Of a stretch of 64,000 nt of DNA, positions 31,081-41,840 are shown one piece after another (within the stretch, counting starts at the first letter, position 1; every line of letters starts with the position of its first letter). The notes below the pieces were generated by a model. That model made no database searches and was not told where the DNA came from. It worked only from the letters and a program-made list of their open reading frames with translations. The translations under genes were made by a program, and so were the position numbers. The stretch spans positions 186,001 to 250,000 of the forward strand of contig JAPFBL010000233.1 of NCBI GenBank assembly GCA_026182355.1, in the 5' to 3' direction. The stretch comes from Hermatobates lingyangjiaoensis (taxonomy: Eukaryota; Arthropoda; Insecta; Hemiptera; Hermatobatidae).

Positions 31081-32320
31081 CTCCCTAAATTTGTTTTTAG
31101 GATGCATAAAGCATTCACCACCGACTCCCATTGTCAAAAAAAAAAAAAAATGGTAACAATTTCAGTGAAGAAAATTCGAAAGTTGTCTAATAATCTATAT
31201 TATCTTATCATAATACATTCTGGATCAATTCTTCTATAAATTACAGCTGATTAATGGATTTGATGAGTCTATCATGAATTTTTTTTACATTCAAGATGCA
31301 GCCAAGAGTAATTTACTAGCCACTTAGAAAGTAAAGTAAAGTAAAACTTTGTTAACCCAAGTCTTAGCAACCGTCTAAACTGATGTGCCTTTTATATATA
31401 TTTGTTGTCACTTAAAAAGATGCTTATGTACTAATGACTTATTAAGTGCTTGCAGATAGAACTCTATAGATATTGTATGTCATAGAAATATTTATAGGAA
31501 AGCAATATCTCATATACAATATAACTTTATTGAATCACCTCATAAGTTACTTCCAATTATTAGCCATTTTTCAACCAAAGAGCCAAGGAAAGTTGAACAA
31601 GTAATTCTATTAACTTTATTTTGCTATCATTACAATTATTTTATTATATCAATAACTTGGAGATATCAACTGTTAAAAATGATTTTGTTTTGAGGTAAAT
31701 AATAATGACATTATTTTACAATGTCTTTGTTCATTTTATATTTCAAATTTGGATATTTAAAGTTTTATTTTAAAAAAAAAATCTGTTTATCGTTATTCGT
31801 TTAGAAGAAAAAAAAACACAATTATATATAGTGCTTCTTTTTAATTTGTGTAACTACTTGTAATAAATTGAAAGAAGGATCCAAAGTTGAGCTATTTGAT
31901 AAGAAGAGTTCTAATTTAACCATATTTTAGTGTTAGAAGTCAGTAGAAGGTATGGTTTGACTTTTGAAAACTTCCCTTAACATGCGAAATGATTAATTTT
32001 ACGCTCGCCAGTATAAGCCGCAGTAGTAGAATTAATGCATGTTATGTAGAAACTTGAGCAAGAATGGCAAATGTTTTTGCAAGTCTGCACCAGTTTAATT
32101 TCAATGGTCTTCTGACAACTCCATTAGACATTTTCACTTTCTCACCAAAGACATTATTTCTGTTGAATCAGTTTTAATTTTCAATAAAATTACACCGATT
32201 TAAACTTTTATTAACCATTCATTTTAAAGAGTAAATTTATTACTAATAATTTAAATGAATATATGTAATGAATGTATGGCAAAAATTGTTCCTACAAAAT
32301 TTAATAAGATATATGAGCTG
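31081..32320. other. AT-rich DNA, no gene seen
   Basis: Contains short A runs, for example about 31137-31150, and no recognisable element. Confidence 0.4.
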
Positions 32321-32322
32321 TT

Positions 32323-33078
32323 GTTTTTGAAAGTGGTATAAGTCCATTTTTTTATGTATCGAGATAATTAAGAGTTTGCATTTAAGTTAATTTAAAAATA
32401 TTGGCAAACGTTAATCTATTCGATTGATGTTTTTAATACTATACATATTTTAAATTTTATTATGAAACAATAATTGATTTTTTTTAAATAATAATAATTT
32501 CTTTAGCTCGAAGTGGACTTATACCATTTTCAAAAATAATGTATTACAAAAAATAAAAACTAGAATAAATTGAAGTCCATGTTTTTATAGAACATTAGCT
32601 TTACTAAAATAATGTAAAAAGTAATAATGAAGCCATTTAAATACTCGAGTAATCTAATTGATTAAGAGTTAATATTAGTTATATTAAAAAAAGCGATATA
32701 AATAAACAAGTGTAATGTAAATAACTTTGTTAAGATAACTAAAAACAAAAAGTTATTATGTTGAAATTATTTGTCTTTTACTACTAGTTAGTGAAGTATT
32801 CATGGTAAATACAGTGCACAGTGCAGTCAACATAATCAATAATAATTGCAATAAGAAAGTTGTTTTAATTATAACTATTAGGAATGGACTTATTCCACTT
32901 TCAAAAAAATATTTTTGCCGTAACATTTTATAGCAAAATGTTTTTCTTTAACTTAATGGCAAAATCGTACTCCATTGAATGTATAATTAAAAATATGAAG
33001 AGAAGATGTCTATATCTTATTAAAATTACCGTTAACTCATTTTTTTTTATAAAGTGGACTTATACCACTTTCAAAAAT
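32323..33078. repeat. Four copies of a short palindromic motif
   Basis: The motif AAGTGGACTTATACCACTTT, itself an interrupted palindrome (AAGTGG...CCACTT), followed by CAAAAA, occurs at about 32511, 32882 and 33052. It occurs once in reverse orientation at about 32327. Spacings are about 185, 370 and 170 bp. The DNA between copies is not obviously repeated. Confidence 0.6.
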
Positions 33079-33234
33079 TATAACAATATCCTTCTGTCAA
33101 TGTATAACAAAATAATCCATAGTCGTAATAACTGATTTATCAATAAATTCCTCTTTGTTACTGTACATATTAAAATGTAATAAATTACCAAATAGTAGTA
33201 ATAGTAGTGCTAATTGTAAAACAATCATGTTGTA

Positions 33235-33272
33235 GCCCTGAAGATGACATAAATATGTGTCGAAACGTCGGC
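33235..33272 (+). ncRNA. Hammerhead ribozyme-like motif, family E2
   Basis: Stem I half GCC (33235-33237), CUGAAGA (33238-33244), extra U, stem II GACA/UGUC (33246-33249 with 33258-33261), GAA, palindrome ACGU, C at 33269 as the predicted cleavage-site base, stem I half GGC (33270-33272). About 80 bp of tail follows, then (TA)n from about 33352. All invariant core bases are present. Confidence 0.75.
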
Positions 33273-33351
33273 AAAAGGACTAGTTAAATTCATTGGACCC
33301 AAACCTCAAAAAAATTACATCATATAAATATTGGGTCAAGAAAACAAATCA

Positions 33352-33431
33352 TGATATATATATATATATATTGTAAGGAAAATAGAAGCTATAAGTAGGA
33401 TAATCGTGAATGCAGAATCTGCTATCAAATT

Positions 33432-33486
<55 letters not shown>
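33352..33486. repeat. (TA)n microsatellites
   Basis: (TA)n at about 33352-33371 and a longer run at 33437-33486. The first is at the 3' end of the family E2 module. Confidence 0.9.
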
Positions 33487-33488
<2 letters not shown>

Positions 33489-33702
33489 GCTTTATACAAT
33501 TTATGTTCTTTCGAAATCTTAATTTTATCATTGTGACTAGAAAAATCAGAAGGCTTAACATGATTTCAAGTATATATTTTTATTAAAGATTATCATCTCA
33601 TAATTGGATTTCATATTGTATGTTTGTAATCACCTTTTTTAGTGTTTCGTACTAAACTAATAATTGAAGTTAGAGTAATTAATGGTAAAATATGTGGTTG
33701 CA

Positions 33703-33719
33703 CCCCCCCCCCCCCCCCC
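33703..33719 (+). repeat. Poly(C) run
   Basis: Seventeen consecutive C followed by seven A. It is the longest C run in the window; another of 15 is at 44703-44717. Confidence 0.9.
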
Positions 33720-34927
33720 AAAAAAGGTATTTTCAAACATTCAAAGAAATAATATCAACTTTTGTAGCCCTATTTTTTTTAACTGCATATAAAAAAAATA
33801 AACTTGTATATAATCTATATATATATTATACAATATCTGTATATATGCCAACGATTTCTAGAAATCTAGACACTTTTCTGTTTGAGATTATATAATAAGG
33901 ATTATATGATATTCCACAGAAGTAATATTTACTTTTATTCAGAATAAACAAAAAAAAATCGCATTTATATTAATGATCTATATAAACGTATTTAATAAGG
34001 AGTGAGTGTACATTAAATATCAGATAAAAATCAAAATTTTGAGTTCTTTACATTACTTCATCCCAAAAAAAATAAAATAGAGTTATTATATTATTATTTC
34101 ATATTATATACAATATATTAAAATATATTAATATATTAATATTAATGTAATATTATAATATCAATAATAATAACCATAATACTTTATATTATACTATTAT
34201 TATTACAACTTCTTTATTATTAGCTCAAGTACTATTTTTTAATAAAGTTCAGGAATAATGTGAAAATATGTGCTTCATAAAATTTAAAATTTACGGTATA
34301 TTTAATTGCTTTTTTTTTAATAAAAAAAATTGATATTAGAATATTCTAAGCAAGAACAAAATTTTGTCTAAAAATATACAACTCAAACTATAATTTTACT
34401 CTATAAAAATTTTTATAAAGTAAATATATAAATTATTTTCAAAAATATTTCACTATTATAAAAAATTAAACTACACAAATTTATATGTTCTAATAGTTAT
34501 AATGTGGGAGCTATAAAAATTTAATTTAATGTTGATGAATTTCTTCTAATAATTTGTATATTCATTTCATTATAATTCACAGTTTGTCAACATTTTAAAG
34601 AAGTTTGTAAGTTAGTGGTTTTAATGTGACATTTAGAAGTTTGTGAAGCTATTGGTGAGAAGGATAAGTTAAACAATTAAAATCATTAATTACAAGTGGG
34701 TGTAAAACGTGTTATGTTGGAAATAACTGAAGTTAGTGTTCAGGGAGATATCAACTCCTCTTGAAGCCTGTACTTGGTGAGAGATTGAAGCTTTGACAGT
34801 AAATACACATTCCCTGAATTATCACTGAAACCTATAATGCCGTTAAAACGGCTCTATAATGTTAATGTAGAAGTCGATAACTTTGTTCAGTGACAGCCAC
34901 AATTAATAAGTTATTACGAATATATTA
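33720..34927. other. Very AT-rich DNA, no gene seen
   Basis: Includes a TATTAATATTAATG-type low-complexity stretch at about 34080-34210. No domain or element is recognised. Confidence 0.45.
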
Positions 34928-35234
34928 TGGACGAGGTTAGCTTGGTGATTAACGTCATCGCCACTGAACTGCTAGGTCTGGGGTTTGATACCCTCCTGGC
35001 CCTTGATTTATTCACGTGGGATGTGAATAAAACTGAGCACGTCGTCTCTCGGAGAGGACGTTTATCCGTCGGTCTCGAGCCTTTATGATGTCAGGTACTC
35101 ATTAAAGATCCCTACTCTAAGAACACTTGAGTTAAGCAAAATTTAGGACTCCAAATCTAAAACCAATCTTCAATGTGTGACATTACAAAGGACCCAAAGT
35201 TCGGCATATGTGTATTCCCTTGTGGGACAGCCAC
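34928..35234 (+). mobile_element. SINE, 5' and middle part, split by a LINE
   Basis: tRNA-like head with GGTTAGCTTGGTGATTAACG near 34933 and GGGGTTTGATACCC near 34979 (A and B boxes), then the body CTTGATTTATTCACGTGGGA, GAGCACGTCGTC, GAGAGGACGTTTATCCGTCG, AAAGATCCCTACTC and TTCCCTTGTGGGACAGCCAC. It is interrupted at 35234 by a LINE and resumes at 35747 with the 10-bp duplication GGACAGCCAC. Confidence 0.85.
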
Positions 35235-35746
35235 ATGCTTCCGTCTGGTTTAGAGCTGCACCAACGAACAAGGCGTGTATCCAGATTGTTCAAAATAAGT
35301 GTGCCCGCCTTATAGCCAGGGATCCTTGGTACGCCCGTAATGTTGATATTCACCATGATTTGAAAATGGAATCTGTAGATAGTTACATCACCCAACTTAC
35401 TACCAATGAAGACAGCAAACTACTTACTCATCCAAACCTCCTTGTACAAACTCTATATCCTGCCACCAACCTTCCTCAACCTCACTGAATAATTACTTCA
35501 TCCAGTGACTATCTGACTACTTTTCCAACTCATGACTAAAAACATTGAAAACTATGACTAACAAGACCACATGACCGCAAATATGACATCATTACTTTGT
35601 ACAGACTAACTTAATATCCGACATGAATTACTGATGTTCCAAGTTATAGTAAAACAGTAATGAAGCAGTAGAAGGCTACTGGTCTGGAACTGCTAGTTAC
35701 GACGTGCACTATAGTGCGCGGTTATATTCGTTGGACGTTGGTCGTT
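35235..35746 (+). pseudogene. 5'-truncated jockey-like LINE, ORF2 C-terminus and 3' UTR
   Basis: Plus-strand frame from 35235 to the stop at 35486-35488: SVWFRAAPTNKACIQIVQNK, CARLIARDPWYARNVDIHHD, LKMESVDSYI and LTHPNLLVQTLYPATN. This is the jockey-clade region after the reverse transcriptase (pattern PWYARN, then DLK, then HPN). ATG 35177 lies in the SINE and is not a start. The 3' UTR ends with palindrome GCACTATAGTGC (35706-35717) and CGTTGGACGTTGGTCGTTGG. Flanked by GGACAGCCAC at 35225-35234 and 35747-35756. Same family as 8213-8853, independently inserted. Confidence 0.85.
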
Positions 35747-35796
35747 GGACAGCCACTGCAGTCTACAGTGTTGCCTGCTACTACTACTAATACCAA
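35747..35796 (+). mobile_element. SINE 3' end with (CTA)n tail
   Basis: GGACAGCCACTGCAGTCTAC, then AGTGTTGCCTGCTACTACTA. It completes the SINE that starts at 34928. The tail shows how full-length copies of this SINE end. Confidence 0.8.
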
Positions 35797-36063
35797 TATA
35801 TTATGAACTGGTACATTTTTTTCATATCACATTTAGTAGATATACCTGATATTAACACTACGTGATTGAAACGCTTTTTCCTCTTGAAAATTAAAGAAAT
35901 TGTTAAACATATGATCATAACTGAACAAGAATTTTCTTTTTCTTTAATACCATAAAATAATTAGAAAATGGCGTTGGAAAAGAATAAAACTGAATAAAGA
36001 AATTGAAATATAGAAATGAAATAGTAATCAAAAGATAACTTGTAGCACTTAATGACATATTGA

Positions 36064-36337
36064 CAGACATACCTAAACAGGGCACCCAGGTGGGAGCCCA
36101 GCACTATGTGTGTAAATCGTCAGACATATCTAAACAGGACGCCCAGGTGGGAGCCCAGCACTATGTGCGTAAATCGACAGACATATGTAAACATGCCCAG
36201 GTCGGAGCCCAGCACTATGTGCGTAAATCGACAGACATACCTAAACATGCCCAGGTGGGAGCCCAGCACTATGTGGGTAAATCGAAAGACATACCTAAAC
36301 ATGCCCAGTGGGAGCCCAGCACTGTGTGCGTAAATGC
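36064..36337 (+). repeat. Minisatellite of five 57/54-bp units
   Basis: Units start at 36064, 36121, 36178, 36232 and 36286, each containing CAGACATACCTAAACA, then CCCAGGTGGGAGCCCAGCAC and TATGTGCGTAAATCG. The first two are 57 bp and the later ones 54 bp. Since both lengths are multiples of three, frames stay open on both strands; a 124-codon frame at 36060-36434 reads HAQVGAQHYVRKSTDIPK-type repeats. The units are GC-richer than their flanks. Without a start context or conserved domain I call a repeat, not a gene. Confidence 0.85.
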
Positions 36338-36439
36338 ATTTCACTTATCCAAAAAAAAAAATAAAAAAATACCTAGCAGACTTTTAGCAATTGGTTTGAT
36401 TAAAAATCGTTTTAAAAGAGAATCATTTGTCTGAAATAT

Positions 36440-37965
36440 TAATTATTCACTTGTTTTTTTGTATTATATAATAACAAAATCTACTAAATACAAACAGATT
36501 TACTTGTAATCAATCATAACGTGTTAATTATTCATATAAGTAGAGCAAAAGAAACAACTAATTGCACCATCCTTTAGATTGTGCATATAGTTTTACTGTA
36601 AAACACTGGGATGCTATATATTCAAACCTGCAGGAAAATATACTAACATTGATGAATTTTATAAAAAAAATATTAATACCTGTGTATTATGTGTGTATTA
36701 TATCTATCTTAAAAATGAGATACTGCAATATATTTATTATAACTATAATAATTATGTACATGGTATTATTTTTTTGTGAGTAAATAAAAAAATACAAACC
36801 GTTGTTAAAATATTAATTGGTATATGCGACTTGATACAGTTAAAACGGTATTTCGTATTTGCTATGAATGGATTTGAAGTATATTTCATATAACTTCTGA
36901 AGCATGCAGCACACTTGTGTTATGATAGCGATTAAGCTGTTTGTAGCAGTACAATGTTTTTTGTTGTCATTAAGTTAATGAGATAGGTATTTCCATAGTT
37001 TCAGCTGTTGAATTGAGAAAATTGGTTATATGATGGTAGTTTTGCGAAAGTAGGTTTGCTAATTTGTGGAGGGTTGTGAATGCAAATGCGGCCTAAGGGG
37101 ACTTGTTAGGCCAGAGGCATCGTGCAAACAAGACAGACCAACCTGATTGCCAACCTGTCATCAATTCATAGTCGACGCTCTGTCCACTACAAACCCACCA
37201 CCACTTAGCTTTCTAATGGGCTCTTCATCTCTCTTGGTCATCTCACTTCATCCCTCTCACACGAACATCAAGCTTAATTCAGAGTTAACCTATCCAGTCA
37301 CTATTTTACGTATAATCAATCAATAACCAAATCAACGTTTTAATGAACAGCTTTGTAAAGTGTAACATAATATGGAATTTATATATAACAATCAAAAGAA
37401 GTTTGGAATGACAATTTTAAAGTCATTCAAGTTAAAACTACCTACCAGAAATGATGAAACGTGAAACATATATACCAAAATATTTTTTAAATATATATCT
37501 ATATATCAGTAGACAGATGTGGTAGACAGATCAGTACATTGATTCATAGAGTTCTTGGGGCAACCTTGTGTACCCGAAAGTACACTCTACAAAAATCTAC
37601 ACTTCACCGCACCAAATAACTTCAAGTGAACTTTATAGCAGCGTCTACAACCTTTAGTGATTCCAACTACCACTAAGAAAGGAGTACGTTGTTCATTTTT
37701 AAATATTTATTTACATAGTTTTTATTTTAACCTCACATCTACTAACACTGAGCAAGAAGTATTTTATAGTTGTACGTAAGCACATACATATACGAGTATA
37801 TTTCATTAAAGTGAACCCAACTTGAGTATTGGAAGACTTCTGAAACAAATTGAACCTAAGAAGAAATTTCATGCTAGAATAATACAATAGAAATGAAAAT
37901 GCTGAATTGATAGGCTTTATAACGATAACGAAAGGTCATTATGATATCTTTCTATATCTATAGTT
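36440..37965. other. AT-rich DNA with unassigned GC-richer patch
   Basis: No gene seen. 37060-37270 is moderately GC-richer (GCGGCCTAAGGGGACTTG, CCACCACCACTTAGC) and may be an old repeat, but I find no partner for it here. Confidence 0.4.
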
Positions 37966-38160
37966 CAATCAATGGTCAAACCACAATAAGAAATGGGAAA
38001 ACAAGATTAAGATCTTTTAACCGTAACAAGCGGTCTTAGTCAGAGTCAAAATCCCAACATCCAGTTGGGTTAAAAGATCTTAGTCTTATTTTCCTATTTC
38101 TTATTTTGGTTTGATCATTGATTGTTATTTCACGTGTTTATGTGAAACCTTTTTATATAG
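37966..38160. mobile_element. Family B PLE module, rearranged inverted dimer
   Basis: The left arm (CAATGGTCAAACCACAATAA onward) has a minus-strand hammerhead-like motif at 38005-38047 with core CUGACUA, so G8 is lost. The right arm keeps GATCTTAGTCTTATTTTCC and GTTTGATCATTGATTG but lacks the core. It runs directly into a family F module at 38160. Confidence 0.7.
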
Positions 38161-38382
38161 TTCAATGTAGAAAAAGAATCATAGAGAAATCAAAAGCACA
38201 CACTTACTGTCTCTAATTTTCGGTTTGAACCGTCTTCAACCTTTGAGTCTCCAACCGTCTCTGAACCAGTGCGCTTGGTTTCCCCCTCTTATCTCTCCTA
38301 AAAACGGTTCAAACCAAAAATTAGATACTGCAGGTGTGTGTGCTTTTGATTTTTCTATGTTTCTTTTTCTACATTGAACTAT
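38160..38382. mobile_element. Family F PLE module, inverted dimer
   Basis: The left arm GTTCAATGTAGAAAAAGAAT and right arm TTCTTTTTCTACATTGAAC are reverse complements, as are AATCAAAAGCACACAC and GTGTGTGTGCTTTTGATT. A hammerhead-like motif lies on the minus strand at 38214-38239: UUGAAGA, C, stem II GGUU/AACC, GAA, palindrome AAUU, A. The plus-strand partner reads CUAAAAA and is decayed. The right flank continues TTTGGATCGTATTTCCAACG, then (TA)n. Confidence 0.75.
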
Positions 38383-38414
38383 ATTTGTCCGTTTTGGATC
38401 GTATTTCCAACGAA

Positions 38415-38550
38415 TAAGTATATATATATAAAGATTTCACATAAACACGTGATCAAACCACAATAATCACAATCAATGATCAAACAACAATATGAAATAG
38501 AAAAACAAGACTAAGATTTTCAACTGTAACAAACGGTATTTGTCAAAAAA
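38415..38550 (-). mobile_element. Family B PLE module, decayed
   Basis: AAGATTTCACATAAACACGTG, GATCAAACCACAATAATC, CAATGATCAAACAACAATAT and GACTAAGATTTTCAACTGTA match the family B tail and arm in order, with a small internal duplication. The core is too changed to call. Confidence 0.65.
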
Positions 38551-40495
38551 AATAAGTACAGCACCAAAAAAACACATATATACTTTGGTGAAGATTTTAA
38601 AGTAACATGAGAGTCATGCTGACTTGATAAAAATAGTTCAAAACTGAAGTGAGAATATGAACTGAACATGAAATCAAAAATAGAAACATAATGAAGAACT
38701 GCATTTTAGGGTTAATGGACATTTTTTTAATCAAGGCTTTAAGGTAACTATCCATACTAGCAACAATGCAGCAGCCAGCAATGACACCAAACATTAAGTT
38801 AATTAATATAACATTTTACTACTTAATAGAGACAACTAAAGCATAATCAACTGAAAACCTCTAAACACATAAACACTTATTGGTAATAATACGTTTATAA
38901 TTTGAGGATGTCAGCTTCTTCTTAGACTACATTAGAAATATCCAATTTTAAATTCATTGCTAATGTTGTTTATTAAAATTAATTCTTCTTCAGGAAAAAT
39001 TATTCATCAATACTATGTATTAATTATAGGTTGATTTAGGAATCTGGCATACCCTATCTACAAAATAGCATTGGTATATTAAACATTGTTTATTGATGTG
39101 TTTTAAAATAATTATATCATGCCAATATGTATTTTATTGTGTTCTCGTATTACTATATTGTTTACTAAATATAGAAATAATAAATTTTGATTAAGTAGAA
39201 TTAGATTTTCGTTTCTTATCGTTGTCTTAGTTTAGTAATATTTATGCTGGCATTTGCGTTAAACTTTCCATTTCTACATTTATTCGCCTTACATTCTTAA
39301 TTAATTAATAGTTAACGGCCTTTCAATTCCAAAATTATATGATTCTGTAAGCGTTTCCCACTTTTCAATGAGCCACTCAGGAAACACATGCGTGTGTGTG
39401 TGTGTGTGTGTGTCATTGTCTGTATAGTCTAGTGTGCATAATTAACAAATTATAATTAATACATTTTAAAATTACCATACTATAACCTTAATTATTCCTA
39501 ATGAGGAGAGATAATGTTGTTACGTTTATAGGTTTTCGTAGTTTGATATTTGTTTCTGAGTTAGCAGCACTTAAAAACTTAGTTTTTATTACTTCATCCT
39601 TTTATGCGCTAACTATTTCGCTATAAGTTTTGAAGAGTGATAAATCCTACAATATTATATACTAACCATTTAACATCCCTAAACTCGATTCGACTTTGCT
39701 TAAACAAAACGACTTTATCTGACCATGTGCTTCCTTAATGGCTTCTTTAAACTACCTTCTTGGAATATATCTAAAGAAGCCAAATCTGGAAGGATAGGGC
39801 GCAGTTAACGGTTTGTAAATTTTACTTCTGGAACTTTACAAGGACGAACCTTTAAAAAAAAAGAAAGCAGTTTTCTCAATAATCTGTATAGACACATTAC
39901 ATTGTGTTATACAATTAGTAGCTAAAGAGCGTTGTGGAAACTCAATATCGTTAAATAAAAACTGAAAACCTTAACTTTTTCATACGATAATAACATACAT
40001 GTAGTTTATACTACATACTGGTATTAATGTAGTATACCTATAATATGTAGTTTGCAAGTAGTGTTAAGTAGTTATTTTTTTGTAATTAGCAGTAATTTTA
40101 ACTAGGACTTAGTAGTAATTTCAGTTATAGTTAATTGTTTTATTTTAAGCAGTACTTCAGCATTGCTAGTTTAAATAGTTGATTAAGCAGTAGCTAGAGA
40201 TTTTAAGTCAATCGTAAGAAATTGATATTGTAAATCTAAGTAATTGTTAAATTATAGCAGTAGTGCCTCCAATTACGTACTTCTGTACTTCCAATTATGG
40301 ATGTTGTTAGAACCACAGTAATAGACAAATACACAAAAAAGTGTAATTATGAAAGTATGTTTGTCAGTTATCTGAAATAGTGCACACATACTTACCCAAA
40401 TAATTGATATAACAGTTTATAATAAAGTAAAATAAGAAAGATATGAAACAGTAAGATTTTATTTTATCCACATAAAAGATTTTATCAAATATGGA
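38551..40495. other. AT-rich DNA with one dispersed repeat copy
   Basis: No gene seen. 39270-39390 is a copy of a repeat that recurs at 41168-41287 (shared CATTTCT, ATTTATTCGCCTTACATTCT, TAATTAATTAAT, CACTTTTCAATGAGCC). A (GT)n run lies at about 39391-39412. Confidence 0.5.
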
Positions 40496-40526
40496 AACAT
40501 TTCGAACACGTAATGTTCATCGACAG
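40496..40526 (-). ncRNA. Decayed hammerhead-like motif, family C
   Basis: Minus strand: CUGUCGA in place of CUGAUGA, extra U, stem II GAAC/GUUC, GAA, then AUGUUU instead of ACGCGU. The hairpin sequence GAACATTACGTGTTC is close to the copy at 22330. It looks inactive. Confidence 0.45.
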
Positions 40527-41167
40527 GTTACATCTGCCACAGTAAATGATGTTGAGTGTTCAAGGAGTCATAGGACACTGAACACAAATAGATCTGTTTT
40601 TATGCACTCATGAACTTAAAAAAAGAATTGTTTCAATATGAGAAACTAATAATAGATCATAACAAATAAATTATGAAACTATTAAAAACCTCAAAATACT
40701 TTTATTTTAATTATACTGTAATAATACTTTATTCAATTATTCTTTAATTCTAAACTACAACGTGGTTTAAAGACATTAAGAAAGACATAGTAAGAAAAAA
40801 TGAAAAAAAATCCACAAATAATCCTAAGTAACCTTACAGACAGACAATTCAAGTTTTTTTAAGAAAAGCATGAGCAAACATTAAACAGAGAATATATTAA
40901 ATTAAAATACTTTTGAATTCATATTAAAAAATTGTCATTTAATTAAATAAATGTTAAAAAAAAGAACGGTACACTTTTGGATTGACTTGAGGAGTTCTTC
41001 TAGCACCATTGATGGAAATTCTTGCGCTATTAAAAGCCTTTAGTGAGAATTGGATAGTTTTATGAAATTCAATCAAGACCTCAAGAATAGTTGAAACTGA
41101 GTTCATGGGAATAATTGTGCGTAACAGTATCAAAGTTGCTATCATATATGAAAGTTGAGATAAAGTT

Positions 41168-41287
41168 TCCATTTCTGAATTTATTCGCCTTACATTCTTA
41201 ATTAATTAATTAATTAATATATAACGCCCTTCTATAATTATATGTTAATGTAAATTTTTTCCACTTTCAAATGAGCCGCTTAGAAAA
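41168..41287 (+). repeat. Dispersed repeat copy (partner at 39270-39390)
   Basis: Shares CATTTCT, ATTTATTCGCCTTACATTCT, TTAATTAATTAAT and TTTCAAATGAGCCGCTTAG with 39270-39390 in the same orientation, about 1.9 kb apart. Identity unknown. Confidence 0.6.
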
Positions 41288-41296
41288 TATATATAT

Positions 41297-41545
41297 ATAC
41301 TTTTTCATTGGAAATACGATCCAAAACGGAGAAATATAGTTCAATATAGACAAAGAAACATAGAAAAATCAAAAGAACACACTTACAGTCTCTAATTTTC
41401 GGCTTGAACCGTCTTTAGGAGAGATAAGAGAGGGAAACCAAGCGCACTGGTTCAGAGACGGTTGGAGGTTCAAACCGAAAATTAGAGACTGTAAGTGTGT
41501 TCTTTTGATTTCTCTATGTTTCTTTGTCTATACTGAACTATATAT
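41297..41545. mobile_element. Family F PLE module, inverted dimer between (TA)n tracts
   Basis: (TA)n at 41288-41299, then TTGGAAATACGATCCAAAAC, TATAGTTCAATATAGACAAA and AATCAAAAGAACACACTTAC. The right arm is CTGTAAGTGTGTTCTTTTGA, TTTGTCTATACTGAAC and then (TA)n at 41540-41565. The minus-strand hammerhead-like motif at 41393-41418 reads CUAAAGA, C, GGUU/AGCC, GAA, AAUU, A. The right arm keeps GGTTCAAACCGAAAATTAGA but has lost its core. Confidence 0.8.
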
Positions 41546-41564
41546 ATATATATATATATATATA

Positions 41565-41797
41565 TTAGTGTATATTGGCAGCAGATTTTCTTGTAAACAT
41601 ATTTTATTAAAGTAGACGGCAGCTTCCGCATTTACGACTTTTTTGCTCGTTTTCTCTAGTTTTCTTACTAGTTTTTTCTGGTAGGGAGTGATTTCATGGA
41701 GGAGTTGTCCCAGAGACATCAAAGAAATAATCTTTTAGCTTAATCAATAATATTATATTTTTTTTTTTTTACACTTACAAGCTTTCGATTTTTTTTT
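41565..41797 (-). pseudogene. PLE N-terminal coding fragment, left arm of family G palindrome
   Basis: The minus strand from 41722 reads MMSLGQLLHEITPYQKKLV, RKLEKTSKKVVNAEAAVYF, then NKICLQENLLPIYTN and (TA)n. It has the same pattern as the family E fragments (GQL, R..E..S.KVV, FNK.C, LLP.Y) and breaks at the same point. The basic, helical-looking segment fits PLE N-termini, which lie upstream of the reverse transcriptase. The upstream part contains GATTAAGCTAAAAGATTATT and the T-rich region at the palindrome centre. Confidence 0.65.
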
Positions 41798-41804
41798 TTT
41801 TTTT

Positions 41805-41840
41805 TTGAAGATGATTTATGAAAAAATCGAAAGCTTGTAA
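41805..41840 (+). ncRNA. Hammerhead-like motif, family G, at palindrome centre
   Basis: UUGAAGA (C3 to U, 41805-41811), extra U, stem II GAUUU/AAAUC (41813-41817 with 41824-41828), GAA, palindrome AGCU, U at 41836. It lies at the centre of the 190-bp-arm palindrome and reads into the right arm's PLE N-terminal frame. A C3 change is expected to impair cleavage. Confidence 0.55.
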
